From a virus, in IMG/VR virus record IMGVR_UViG_3300017917_001434, positions 1-64,000 of that record: a DNA stretch of 64,000 nt; one strand, 5' to 3'. Each line of letters begins with the position of its first letter. Position 1 is the stretch's first letter. Under the pieces are notes generated by a model. That model made no database searches, was not told where the DNA came from, and worked only from the letters and a program-made list of their open reading frames with translations. The position numbers and the translations under genes are program-made. Below, piece by piece: positions 8,226-16,670 of this stretch.

Positions 8226-8507
8226 TTAATCTCTACGTGCGTCATTTTTACCGTCGGCACGTGCTATACGGTCTACATCAGGTTTTAAACCTAGTGCATT
8301 ACTTACAATAGTGTCAATGCGTACTACATCATGATTCATAGTCTTAACACGGTTATCTAGCGCCGTGATAATACCAGCCATGCCTTTAATACTGCCTAAC
8401 ACGCCTTGTAATAGTAATTTGATTGTGAGATAAACGAAATAGCCGCCAGCTAGGGCAACTGCGATAGGAAATCCAAGATCTCCAATGAGTTTGAATACTT
8501 GATCCAT
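8226..8507 (-). CDS. Holin-like single-helix membrane protein
   Basis: 93 residues from the ATG at 8507, which has AAGGAG at good spacing. MDQVFKLIGDLGFPI leads into a membrane helix (about 12-35), then a helical heptad-like segment and a basic tail. It is paralogous in layout to the product of 6035-6400 and heads the minus-strand operon. The late-type box CATAAATAC lies 37 nt upstream. Confidence 0.6.
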   Translation of the reverse strand: MDQVFKLIGDLGFPIAVALAGGYFVYLTIKLLLQGVLGSIKGMAGIITALDNRVKTMNHDVVRIDTIVSNALGLKPDVDRIARADGKNDARRD

Positions 8508-8544
8508 GTCTTGCTCCTTGATTTTACTTCTTTTTATTATAAAA

Positions 8545-8553
8545 GTATTTATG
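8545..8553 (-). promoter_or_regulatory. T4-type late promoter box, candidate
   Basis: Minus strand CATAAATAC, 37 nt before the start of the minus-strand membrane-protein and lipase operon. The same 9-mer precedes structural genes at 30281 and 51223. Confidence 0.6.
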
Positions 8554-8561
8554 GATTCTGC

Positions 8562-8590
8562 TTGACTTTTTAGGTTCGGGGCAGTATAAT
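8562..8590 (+). promoter_or_regulatory. Sigma70-type promoter
   Basis: TTGACT, 17-bp spacer beginning TTTTAGG, TATAAT. It drives the secreted protein gene at 8619 and lies back to back with the late box of the minus operon. Confidence 0.8.
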
Positions 8591-8618
8591 ATAAATACTC
8601 GCACAAGGAGAGTCTAAA

Positions 8619-8897
8619 ATGAAAAAGGTTCTTTTAGCATTACTGCTGACAATAGCCAGCAACACAGCACTAGCACATGGCCCTGGTTACGGATATGGAT
8701 ATTACCGTACAGGCAACGATTGGATTGTACCGTTGGTTGTTGGTGGAGCAGTTGGATATCTGTTGGCACAACCTCGTGTAGTCTATGTACAGCCTCCACC
8801 ACGTGTTATTACCGTAGAACCAGTATATCAATACATGTGGATTACCGACCCACAGTGTGGTTGTCAAAAACAAGTTTTAATACAAGTTACTAATTAG
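8619..8897 (+). CDS. Small exported Gly/Tyr/Pro-rich protein
   Basis: 92 residues. Signal peptide MKKVLLALLLTIASNTALA, then a Gly-Tyr repeat (GYGYGYY), a hydrophobic glycine-zipper-like stretch (about 40-52), and a Pro/Val-rich tail with two Cys (CGC). The SD AAGGAG is present. It resembles small periplasmic or outer-membrane glycine-zipper proteins. Its stop overlaps that of the convergent gene by 8 nt, with no terminator between. Confidence 0.7.
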   Translation: MKKVLLALLLTIASNTALAHGPGYGYGYYRTGNDWIVPLVVGGAVGYLLAQPRVVYVQPPPRVITVEPVYQYMWITDPQCGCQKQVLIQVTN

Positions 8898-10131
8898 TTA
8901 GTACACGGTATATTTGATCATAGGCTATGTTGCTGTCATCATAGCCTATTTCTTTGAATAAGGTACAACAATTATTCAGCAATTCTTTGGTAATAATGTG
9001 CTTAAATGCACCATAAAAGTGATGAAAATTGTACTCTACAATTGGCGCTAGGCGTTCAATTACGCGACTTTTTTCTTCTGCAGATAAGTTACAGTACCAA
9101 CGTAATTGTTCCGCAACAGCGTCTATTCTAGCATCATTATCCACAATCTTGTCATAACTTTCGTCAATAATACCATCAAAAGTTTTAAATCCATAACTGC
9201 GTAAGTACTCTAAATTACCCGGCGCGGCTATGAGCATAAATGGTTGTTTGCTGACTATGGGCTTAAATATTTTCTCTGTTAAGTGTAGTTTATTGTAGTA
9301 AAATACTGTTTCAGTAACTACGTTCCAAAGTGCATCTGCTTCGCGTAAAATGTTGGCACTGATACTGCCTGGTAATTCTGCACGATCAATTACCAGTTTA
9401 GAAATATCAGTTAAGTAACGTTCACTGTGTTGTCGAGCATGCTCGCTTAGTTTAGTATTAGGATCTGCAACTTCGTCACGCCAATCATCGAACACATTAT
9501 CAGTTACATTAAAACTAATTTGCCCTTTAGCCAGTAATTTAAGTTCTGCTAATTTGCTGGCCCAATATATTCTATAACTACGGTCGTGTGTAATGATACG
9601 ATTAAAACTGATAAAGTCGTGATTATAGGGTTTAATTACTGTTTTATCGTAGTTTAGAGCATAGTAACCGCGGTACCAATCCAGCGCAGCAAATCCGTGG
9701 AAAAAATAATATAGTTTCTTGGCGTTATATTTTTCTGCGTAATAATCAAATTGCTTGGAATGTTCGCTGGTAACAATTATTTTTTCTCTGTATATTCTAC
9801 GAGTATCTTCAATGAGATATTCAACTATGTCATCTGGTATTTTTTTAATTTTGTAAGGTGGTGAAAAATTCTTATCAAGTAGTTCTTCTAAGGTATATGA
9901 ATCAGGAAAAGCAAAAACGTCAAGATAGCGGTTGGCGATATTTTCCAGCATTGGCTCTTGATCGTAAAACATTATTTTTCTTATAACATCCGGGCTTGGA
10001 TTAAATACATTTAAATCATCAATGGTTATATCTTTGTTTTCTTGCACTACCCCATTGGGACAAAAAAAGACTTCAAAATCTTTAAACAAAGTTGATGATA
10101 AAAATTCGTAAACGTGATCAATTTGGAGCAT
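8890..10131 (-). CDS. Glycosyltransferase-like protein
   Basis: 413 residues. The C-terminal half (about 265-340) holds TEKIFKPIVSKQPF and a following GNLEYLRSYGFKTF and DESYD, a pattern of phage and bacterial fucosyltransferase/exostosin-like GT-B enzymes in which the TEK/KP segment contacts the sugar nucleotide. The N-terminal half is unassigned. Its start codon is 1 nt from the divergent dehydrogenase start and it has no SD. The neighbouring sugar-nucleotide dehydrogenase suggests it uses a uronic-type sugar donor, on cell surface or virion protein. Confidence 0.55.
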   Translation of the reverse strand: MLQIDHVYEFLSSTLFKDFEVFFCPNGVVQENKDITIDDLNVFNPSPDVIRKIMFYDQEPMLENIANRYLDVFAFPDSYTLEELLDKNFSPPYKIKKIPDDIVEYLIEDTRRIYREKIIVTSEHSKQFDYYAEKYNAKKLYYFFHGFAALDWYRGYYALNYDKTVIKPYNHDFISFNRIITHDRSYRIYWASKLAELKLLAKGQISFNVTDNVFDDWRDEVADPNTKLSEHARQHSERYLTDISKLVIDRAELPGSISANILREADALWNVVTETVFYYNKLHLTEKIFKPIVSKQPFMLIAAPGNLEYLRSYGFKTFDGIIDESYDKIVDNDARIDAVAEQLRWYCNLSAEEKSRVIERLAPIVEYNFHHFYGAFKHIITKELLNNCCTLFKEIGYDDSNIAYDQIYRVLTN

Positions 10132-10132
10132 T

Positions 10133-11359
10133 ATGTCAATTCAAAATGTAGGATTTATCGGTATCGGTAAATTAGGTCTTCCCTGTGCCGAAGTCATGGC
10201 ACGCAAATACTCAGTAACCGGCTATGATATTTACCCACGCACTAGCGATAAGATCGCAATATCTGATACCCTAGAAGACGCTTGTCGAAATAAGGATATT
10301 ATTTTTGTAGCAGTACAAACGCCACATGATCCTGCATATGACGGTAGTCGTCCAATTACACATTTAGAAAACAAAGATTTTGATTACACTATAGTTAATA
10401 ACGTGTTAGCAGATATTAATCAATATGTTACACAGGATCAGTTAGTAGTTTTAATCAGTACAGTTTTGCCAGGCACTACCCGACGTGAACTACGTAAAAA
10501 TATTACCAATGCTCGATTCATTTATAATCCCTACCTAATTGCCATGGGCAGTGTAGAATGGGATATGGTTAATCCCGAAATGGTAATTATTGGCACAGAA
10601 GATGGTAGCGAAACAGGCGATGCTAAACTACTGCGTGATTTTTATGCTCCACTGATGCAGAACAATCCGCGCTATGCCATCGGTACCTGGGACGAAGCAG
10701 AAGCAATTAAGATTTTCTATAACACATTTATCAGTGCTAAAGTAGGTCTGGTTAATATGATACAAGACGTTGCTATGAAGAATGGCAACATGAACGTAGA
10801 TGTAGTTACAGATGCACTAATCAATTCAACCATACGTATTGTCAGTGGCAAGTATATGAAAGCGGGCATGGGTGACGCAGGTCCTTGTCATCCACGCGAC
10901 AATATTGCTCTGCGCTGGCTAGCCGAAGAATTAAACTTGGGCTATGATATATTTAATACTATCATGCACGCTCGTGAAATGCAGGCCAACAATATTGCCT
11001 GTTACCTAGTTGACCTACAAGAACGCTACGATCTGCCTATCATTATTCACGGTATGGCTTATAAACCAGATATTGACATGCTAGATGGTAGCTACAGTTT
11101 ATTAATTGGCAGTTATCTAACAGTACACGGTGCGACGTTTGATTTCTGTGATCCGTTGTTAGGTAGAACTGTTGAAGATAACTATAACGCGGTTGTTCTA
11201 CTAGCACACAACCGTCAGGTTACTTACGGATATACTGGAGAGTTGCCCGAACAGCAACTATATTTTAAACCTGGTCCAGACAGCGTTATAGTTGACCCTT
11301 GGCGTACATTTAAATCTGACGAGTGGGAGGTTATACACTATGGCAATACTCGTGTCTAG
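10133..11359 (+). CDS. Nucleotide-sugar dehydrogenase (UDP-Glc/GDP-Man dehydrogenase family)
   Basis: 408 residues. N-terminal NAD-binding GxGxxG (GIGKLG), the central helical domain with EAEAIKIFYNT, the catalytic Cys in GPCHPRD (C252) and the C-terminal NAD-like domain with GMAYKPD. The family oxidises the C6 alcohol of a nucleotide sugar to a uronate using 2 NAD+. The SD GGAG lies inside the first codons of the divergent gene. It is the first gene of a plus-strand run up to 16639. Which sugar is oxidised cannot be read from sequence. Confidence 0.88.
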   Translation: MSIQNVGFIGIGKLGLPCAEVMARKYSVTGYDIYPRTSDKIAISDTLEDACRNKDIIFVAVQTPHDPAYDGSRPITHLENKDFDYTIVNNVLADINQYVTQDQLVVLISTVLPGTTRRELRKNITNARFIYNPYLIAMGSVEWDMVNPEMVIIGTEDGSETGDAKLLRDFYAPLMQNNPRYAIGTWDEAEAIKIFYNTFISAKVGLVNMIQDVAMKNGNMNVDVVTDALINSTIRIVSGKYMKAGMGDAGPCHPRDNIALRWLAEELNLGYDIFNTIMHAREMQANNIACYLVDLQERYDLPIIIHGMAYKPDIDMLDGSYSLLIGSYLTVHGATFDFCDPLLGRTVEDNYNAVVLLAHNRQVTYGYTGELPEQQLYFKPGPDSVIVDPWRTFKSDEWEVIHYGNTRV

Positions 11360-11858
11360 GTTTAATATAGAGCCTTTCTGGGATGATGCTTACCGTCATT
11401 TAGACTACGCTAAAGAACCATTCAATAATCCCAACGATTCACAGCGTTGGTTAGACATAGGCTTTGCTGATAACTTTGTCGGTGCTATGTGTGATATGCG
11501 TAAATCGCAGCCTGTATGGACTGCTGATATTATGGCAAGATTTGAAGTTCAATTGAATTGGAAAGATATTGGGGCTAGCTATTACCGTATGGACCCGGGC
11601 ACAATATTGCCACTCCATCGGGATACATATAAACGCTACATTGAAATATTTGAATTGGAAAATGATCCTCAGAGTGTATACCGTGCGATTGTATTCTTAG
11701 AAGATTGGGCTAGCGGGCATTATCTAGAAGTAGACGGTGAACCTATAACTAAATGGTCGGCAGGTGATGTAGTCACCTGGTGGTATGATACACCACATCT
11801 TGCGGCAAACATGGGCACTACACCAAGATACACATTACAAATAACAGGACACATATGA
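11340..11858 (+). CDS. Aspartyl/asparaginyl beta-hydroxylase-like 2OG oxygenase
   Basis: 172 residues from the ATG at 11340, which follows a GGGAGG SD; a longer start at 11292 lies deep inside the dehydrogenase. The jelly-roll motif LHRDTYKR supplies the HxD metal ligands, a second His lies in TPHLAANMG, and the 2OG-contacting Arg in PRYTLQ. The pattern fits the Asp/Asn beta-hydroxylase cupins that oxidise free or peptide-bound amino acids. Overlap with the amidinotransferase gene (ATGA) suggests a shared pathway. Confidence 0.75.
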   Translation: MAILVSRFNIEPFWDDAYRHLDYAKEPFNNPNDSQRWLDIGFADNFVGAMCDMRKSQPVWTADIMARFEVQLNWKDIGASYYRMDPGTILPLHRDTYKRYIEIFELENDPQSVYRAIVFLEDWASGHYLEVDGEPITKWSAGDVVTWWYDTPHLAANMGTTPRYTLQITGHI

Positions 11859-12769
11859 TAATAAACAGTAATAACGAATGGGGCAAATTAAGAAGTGTAG
11901 TAGTAGGATCAGCAACTCATGCAAACTGGCCCAGCACAGATCCAGTATTTGCGCTTGAAAGTGAAAAAACCCTTTGGAAAGAAACGCCTGTACCCAGTGG
12001 GCCTGTGCCACAATGGATAGTTGACGAAGCTAACGAGGACCTAGAAGATTTAGCCAACGTTTTACGTGATCTAGGAGTGGCTGTTTACCGTCCGCACGAA
12101 ATGAATTTTGTTGAGAAAAGCGGCATGTATAACTACTGCCCGCGTGATAGATTATTAATAGCTGGTAGTCGTGTTGTTGATCCGGTGATGATGTATCCTT
12201 GCCGTGACCAAGAAGTATACGCTTTAGATTTTGTCTACCAGTCTGCCAGTGAAGTTTTACACATGCCACGTAACGGAACTATGGTTATGGATGCGGCTAA
12301 TGTTTGCCGTATGAATGATCGTTGGTTATATCTAGAGAGCCCTAGTGGTAATCGTGCGGCCTATGATTGGCTGTGTCGCCAACTACCTGAAATAGATATT
12401 GAACTAGTAAACTTTTATAGTGGTGTACACATTGACAGCACTATTTGCCCACTGCGCGAAGGCTTCGTTGTACTGAATGCTAGCCGCGTTAATCCCAATA
12501 ACTGTCCTCGAGCATTTGAAGGTTGGACTAAACTTTGGGTACAAGACGTTGTAGCACAGGACTTCTATAAATATCCTTACGCTAGCAAATGGATTGGTAT
12601 GAATATGTTAAGTATTGATCCGAACACGGTAATTGTAGATCGCGATCAGCATCAATTGATTGAAGACTTAGAACGTGCTCGATTTACAGTAATACCCTTG
12701 CAAATGCGTCATGCACGCACATTAGGTGGTGGCTTCCACTGTGTGACCCTTGATTTAGTTAGGGATTAA
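11855..12769 (+). CDS. Amidinotransferase (AGAT-like, arginine amidino donor)
   Basis: 304 residues. The glycine/inosamine amidinotransferase catalytic set is visible: Asp in MDAANVC (D146), the His and Asp of VHIDS (H192, D194) and the nucleophilic Cys in GGGFHC (C296). Such enzymes move the amidino group from Arg to an amine, giving a guanidino compound and ornithine, or hydrolyse it. It sits between a 2OG hydroxylase and an MTase-like protein; a second, diverged amidinotransferase lies at 15512. The acceptor is unknown. Confidence 0.88.
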   Translation: MIINSNNEWGKLRSVVVGSATHANWPSTDPVFALESEKTLWKETPVPSGPVPQWIVDEANEDLEDLANVLRDLGVAVYRPHEMNFVEKSGMYNYCPRDRLLIAGSRVVDPVMMYPCRDQEVYALDFVYQSASEVLHMPRNGTMVMDAANVCRMNDRWLYLESPSGNRAAYDWLCRQLPEIDIELVNFYSGVHIDSTICPLREGFVVLNASRVNPNNCPRAFEGWTKLWVQDVVAQDFYKYPYASKWIGMNMLSIDPNTVIVDRDQHQLIEDLERARFTVIPLQMRHARTLGGGFHCVTLDLVRD

Positions 12770-12796
12770 TAAATAAAATAAAAACATGGAAGTCTT

Positions 12797-13528
12797 ATGC
12801 CGCATAGTTACGCGACCTACACAAACGCATCTGTAAATGCTCTGAAATTTAATCCTAAGAGTCAAGAAGCCATTGATAAAAAACAAGAGATTCTTTCAGG
12901 TATAGCACAGCACTATCAATCTAATCCCACTAGTATACTATTTGTGGGCTTTAGTCCCTTGATAATGGGCGTAACCTACAAACAAGTTTATGTCACGGAC
13001 ATAACCGAAGAAACAAAAAAATTCCTCGATTCTAGCGACATTAAATACACATATATTGAGGATAAAGAATTACCAAATTATCGTAAACAATTTAGTTGGG
13101 TAGTAGCCGGCGACGAGTATTTTACTTTTGCTAAAACTGAAGAAGAACAGCGTAACAGTGTTGTTGCCATGGCTAGTCTGGCTAAAAATTTAATTGTAAC
13201 AACCTTGCGTGACTATAAAAATCAGAACTTTAAAGAGCGCGAATTTAGTCAGCCCTTGGCAGTTTACAATCATAAAGATAGTTTGTTATTCTTAGAATAT
13301 CACCACTATGACTACAGTGATAAAAATGCCTGGGAAACTGTGGTGTATGAATTAAATGGACCTAACGCAACTATGTATGGACCGTTCGCTAGACGTAGTA
13401 TGTTTTTCAAGCAAATGGCAAAATTTAGTTTGGATGCCGGTGCTAAAGAGTTTTACGTACATAAGAATTTAATGTACAAAAGTCTCATAAAGAAGAATTA
13501 TGAGCATGTAATATCAATTAGTTTGTAG
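12797..13528 (+). CDS. Unknown protein, possible degenerate methyltransferase fold
   Basis: 243 residues. A segment ILFVGFSPL...VYVTDIT (about 47-70) has the beta-alpha-beta rhythm of a Rossmann-type SAM-binding site, and WVVAGDEYF (about 101-109) could be motif IV. The glycine-rich loop is incomplete, so activity is doubtful. It lies in the modification cluster just before the fibre-like gene. A weak SD (GGAAG) precedes the ATG. Confidence 0.4.
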   Translation: MPHSYATYTNASVNALKFNPKSQEAIDKKQEILSGIAQHYQSNPTSILFVGFSPLIMGVTYKQVYVTDITEETKKFLDSSDIKYTYIEDKELPNYRKQFSWVVAGDEYFTFAKTEEEQRNSVVAMASLAKNLIVTTLRDYKNQNFKEREFSQPLAVYNHKDSLLFLEYHHYDYSDKNAWETVVYELNGPNATMYGPFARRSMFFKQMAKFSLDAGAKEFYVHKNLMYKSLIKKNYEHVISISL

Positions 13529-13555
13529 TATAACATTTAGTTTTTCGATGAAAAT

Positions 13556-14605
13556 ATGGATATCAATCAACAATTACAACCCGTAATCTCTACGCTTATT
13601 GCCGGTGTTAATCAGGTAATCGAAGCAGAAATAAAAAAACGTTTGCATGAACTGGATATTAACGGCATAGTTAATACCATAGTCAAACAGAACCTCAGCG
13701 AACTAATCAAAATACAAGACTTTCCAGAACATAGCATTCCGCATTCTAGTATTATCTTTGATAACTTTATCTTAACTGGTAACAGCATCAAGGGTGGTAT
13801 CATTGAAAACTTTGGTAGTACAGGTATTGAGGACCGCGCTACTCGAGTGCAAATGACTATCATGGATCGCGGCATAGCATTTGAAAATACACTGTATGCA
13901 CCCAGCGGCGAATTCAAAGGAACAGTTACCGTTGATGGTGATCTTATAGTCAAAGGCGAAGTGCCAACTAACAGTAATTTATTTGTAAAACTAGTTGAAC
14001 ATAGCACGGCCAAAGTCAAAGACTCAATCAATGAATCCTTATTTGAAGGTTTCAGTACAGTTATTCACAAGACAATAGTTGACAATGGAATAGACCTTGG
14101 TCGGATTACCATGAACGGCAAAGAGGTAATCACAGGTAATCAACTAGGATATCATATTGTTGATAGTAATCTACAACGTGTTGGTGTGTTAAACGATCTA
14201 CAGACGTCCGGAGAAAATCTACTCAGCGAAACGCTATATGTAACACAAAGACGTGTTGGTGTGAATACTATAGACCCAAGCAGTGCTTTTGTAGTCTGGG
14301 ACGAAGAAGTTGAAATGATAGTAGCCAAACGTAAATCCGACACAGGCTACATTGGCACTACGAGACATCAACCAGTGGTAATTGGTAGTAACAACAAAGA
14401 AAATATCTATCTTAACACTGACGGCGGTGTTGAAATTGAAAATCTAAGTGTTGGTAATGTACCAATGAGTTCTGCCGCAGTCGTGCCTAACTATGAAGGT
14501 ATAACTGGGGAGATAGTCTGGAACGAAGCTCCGGCACCTGGTAGTAATATTGGCTGGGTCTGCGTAGGCGGTACACGTTGGGCAGAGTTTGGCGCAATTA
14601 AATGA
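13556..14605 (+). CDS. Tail fibre-like structural protein
   Basis: 349 residues. A helical N-terminus (about 1-60) is followed by beta-rich segments with fibre-like repeats (FDNFILTGNSIKGGIIENF, GTVTVDGDLIVKGEV) and a C-terminal GWVCVGGTRWAEFG motif seen at the ends of many phage fibre proteins. It lies inside the enzyme cluster at 8890-16639 and overlaps the next gene by ATGA, so it could be the substrate that the cluster modifies (inference). Confidence 0.65.
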   Translation: MDINQQLQPVISTLIAGVNQVIEAEIKKRLHELDINGIVNTIVKQNLSELIKIQDFPEHSIPHSSIIFDNFILTGNSIKGGIIENFGSTGIEDRATRVQMTIMDRGIAFENTLYAPSGEFKGTVTVDGDLIVKGEVPTNSNLFVKLVEHSTAKVKDSINESLFEGFSTVIHKTIVDNGIDLGRITMNGKEVITGNQLGYHIVDSNLQRVGVLNDLQTSGENLLSETLYVTQRRVGVNTIDPSSAFVVWDEEVEMIVAKRKSDTGYIGTTRHQPVVIGSNNKENIYLNTDGGVEIENLSVGNVPMSSAAVVPNYEGITGEIVWNEAPAPGSNIGWVCVGGTRWAEFGAIK

Positions 14606-15087
14606 TAACCCAAGAATCTGTAACTCACAAACTATTGACATGGATGGAAGAGTTTGTTGAACAACCTCATCCAAGTCTTGGCGGTTGGCCCCCTTGTCCA
14701 TATGCACGCCAAGCAAGACTAAGCAATAACATATTAATTAAACAAGGCACAGATCCATACTATGATGGTATGAGCCTACTAACCTATGATTGGTCTAAAG
14801 AAGCAGTGGTATTTTGGTATGAATCTTTTGACCCTAACATATTTGTAACTATGGTTAACAATGCCAATGAAAAATTGTTACCTAAAAACATTGTCATACT
14901 TGAAGACCATCCCAACACAGAAGAAATTACCAGTGGTGTACGTATGAACTTTGGCTACTGTCCTATTATAGTTTGTCAACAGTTAGACAAACTTAACGCA
15001 GCCGGTGAACAATTAAAAGCCAAAGGATACTACGATACCTGGAGCCAGGAAGATTTGGATAAGATTGTAACATGGCGACACAAATGA
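14602..15087 (+). CDS. Unknown protein of the amidinotransferase cluster
   Basis: 161 residues, soluble. A conserved-looking GGWPPCPYARQARL stretch (residues 27-40) has a Cys in a Pro-rich turn. The start overlaps the fibre gene stop (ATGA) and the end overlaps the next start. No family named. Confidence 0.6.
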   Translation: MITQESVTHKLLTWMEEFVEQPHPSLGGWPPCPYARQARLSNNILIKQGTDPYYDGMSLLTYDWSKEAVVFWYESFDPNIFVTMVNNANEKLLPKNIVILEDHPNTEEITSGVRMNFGYCPIIVCQQLDKLNAAGEQLKAKGYYDTWSQEDLDKIVTWRHK

Positions 15088-15515
15088 AATTTGCTAGGAT
15101 AAATCTTAGTGAAACCAATTATAGTATTAAAGATAATTGGTCATACGTTCGCGGCATCGATCTATATCCAACTCTCCATCAAATTTATAGACAGTACTGC
15201 AACTATAAAAAGTTTGACAGTGTAATGCCATTATTTGATAATCAATTTCACGATCCATTAACTGACATTATTGGCTATTATTTTAATAGTCAACTTGTGG
15301 CATTTAGTCTTGTTAAAACTTATGATAAAGAAAATGCCGAAGCACTACAGTTTGCCTGGGACTATGTTGACCCTGAACTGCGACTAGGAATCGAAAGTTT
15401 AAAAAACGAATGTGCTGTATACAAAGCTCGAGGTTTTCGTTATTTGTATCTGGGATCAGCTGACGAGTATAAAAGTGAATTAGATGGATACGAAATATTA
15501 GGACCACTACAATGA
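15072..15515 (+). CDS. GNAT / arginyl-transferase C-domain-like protein
   Basis: 147 residues; starts at 15072 or at the in-frame ATG 15084. The segment IIGYYFNSQLVAFSLV and a downstream YLYLG resemble the C-terminal acyltransferase fold of arginyl-tRNA-protein transferases and related GNAT proteins; QFAWDYVDPELRLGIESL matches the same region. It may transfer an acyl or aminoacyl group. It overlaps both neighbours, including the second amidinotransferase. Confidence 0.45.
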   Translation: MATQMKFARINLSETNYSIKDNWSYVRGIDLYPTLHQIYRQYCNYKKFDSVMPLFDNQFHDPLTDIIGYYFNSQLVAFSLVKTYDKENAEALQFAWDYVDPELRLGIESLKNECAVYKARGFRYLYLGSADEYKSELDGYEILGPLQ

Positions 15516-16639
15516 AATTAAGTGTACATCAACCGTGGGATCCGTTAAAACTCTGTATTGTCGGTCGTACCTACAGTCCTGAATTTTATCAGTTTATTAC
15601 AGATCCGCGTGCTAGATCTGTTATGGAACGTATAGCTAGCGAATGTGAAGAAGACTATCAAAAATTAATTTCTTTGCTTGAGTCGTTTAATGTTGAAGTG
15701 GTACGTCCTGAATTATCCGATGATTACACACAGTACCAAAATCCTAATGGACAACTAGCACCGCCACCAATGTGCCCAAGAGATTACCTGGCAATGATCG
15801 GGGAAGATTTTTATGTCGAAACTAATCAGATTCTGGTTTCTTGGGATTATCTTAAAGGGTGGACCTGGCCAGATAAACCAACGTTGGCCAAAGATATACC
15901 ATTAGAAATACAGCAAGACTGTGCTACGTTGAACGTACACGATCTACACGATCGCAGACAAGAATATCAAACAATTATTGATCGAGTATCTGCATCCAAC
16001 CGTGTAATTTTTAACAAGGATAAAAATCTAAATACCGCAATGATTGCACGTGTAGGAAAAGATCTTTATTTTGGTACCGAGTCTTTAAAAGATAACCTAG
16101 TCGAACTTCAAAAGAAATACCAAGGATACTTCCCTGACTATCGTTGTCACATGGTTAATACCGGAGGACACCTCGATGGAACTTTTGCTGTGGTCGCTCC
16201 AGGCCTAGTAATAAGTTCTCAGGAAATACATAATTTTCATGAATTATTTCCGGACTGGGAAATTGTATATGTTCCTTATAGCCAATTAGGGACGGTACAG
16301 GGATTTAGTCGCATTAAACAGCAAAATGCTGGCAAGTGGTGGGTGCCTGGCGAAGAAGAGAACACAGCATTTACAGAATTTGTCAGCTGCTGGATTAACA
16401 ACTGGGTAGGCTACGTTGAAGAAACATTATTTGATGTAAACTTGTTGGTAATTGATCCTAAAAATGTAGCAGTAAGTGGACACAACGAAACGGTATTTCG
16501 CGCACTAGACCGTTATGGAATCACTCCACATATAGTCAACTTTAGGCATAGATTTTTCTGGGATGGCGGTCTGCACTGTATAACCAGCGACCTGCATCGA
16601 GAAGGTACACTAAACAACTACTTTCCAAAACGAGGTTGA
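15512..16639 (+). CDS. Second amidinotransferase-family enzyme
   Basis: 375 residues. HLDG (H220, D222) and the nucleophile region GGLHC (C356) give the amidinotransferase/arginine deiminase-like catalytic layout; CPRDYLAMIG near 90 is a substrate-side motif also present as CPRDRLLIAG in the first enzyme. It is longer than that enzyme by about 70 residues. Overlap ATGA with the gene before. The -35 of the uvdE promoter overlaps its stop. Confidence 0.83.
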   Translation: MKLSVHQPWDPLKLCIVGRTYSPEFYQFITDPRARSVMERIASECEEDYQKLISLLESFNVEVVRPELSDDYTQYQNPNGQLAPPPMCPRDYLAMIGEDFYVETNQILVSWDYLKGWTWPDKPTLAKDIPLEIQQDCATLNVHDLHDRRQEYQTIIDRVSASNRVIFNKDKNLNTAMIARVGKDLYFGTESLKDNLVELQKKYQGYFPDYRCHMVNTGGHLDGTFAVVAPGLVISSQEIHNFHELFPDWEIVYVPYSQLGTVQGFSRIKQQNAGKWWVPGEEENTAFTEFVSCWINNWVGYVEETLFDVNLLVIDPKNVAVSGHNETVFRALDRYGITPHIVNFRHRFFWDGGLHCITSDLHREGTLNNYFPKRG

Positions 16640-16664
16640 CACAATCATAATATGCTGTTATAAT
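16636..16664 (+). promoter_or_regulatory. Sigma70-type promoter, predicted leaderless start
   Basis: TTGACA at 16636-16641, 17-bp spacer, TATAAT at 16659-16664. The seventh base after TATAAT is the A of the uvdE ATG (16671). Confidence 0.8.
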
Positions 16665-16670
16665 TACAGC

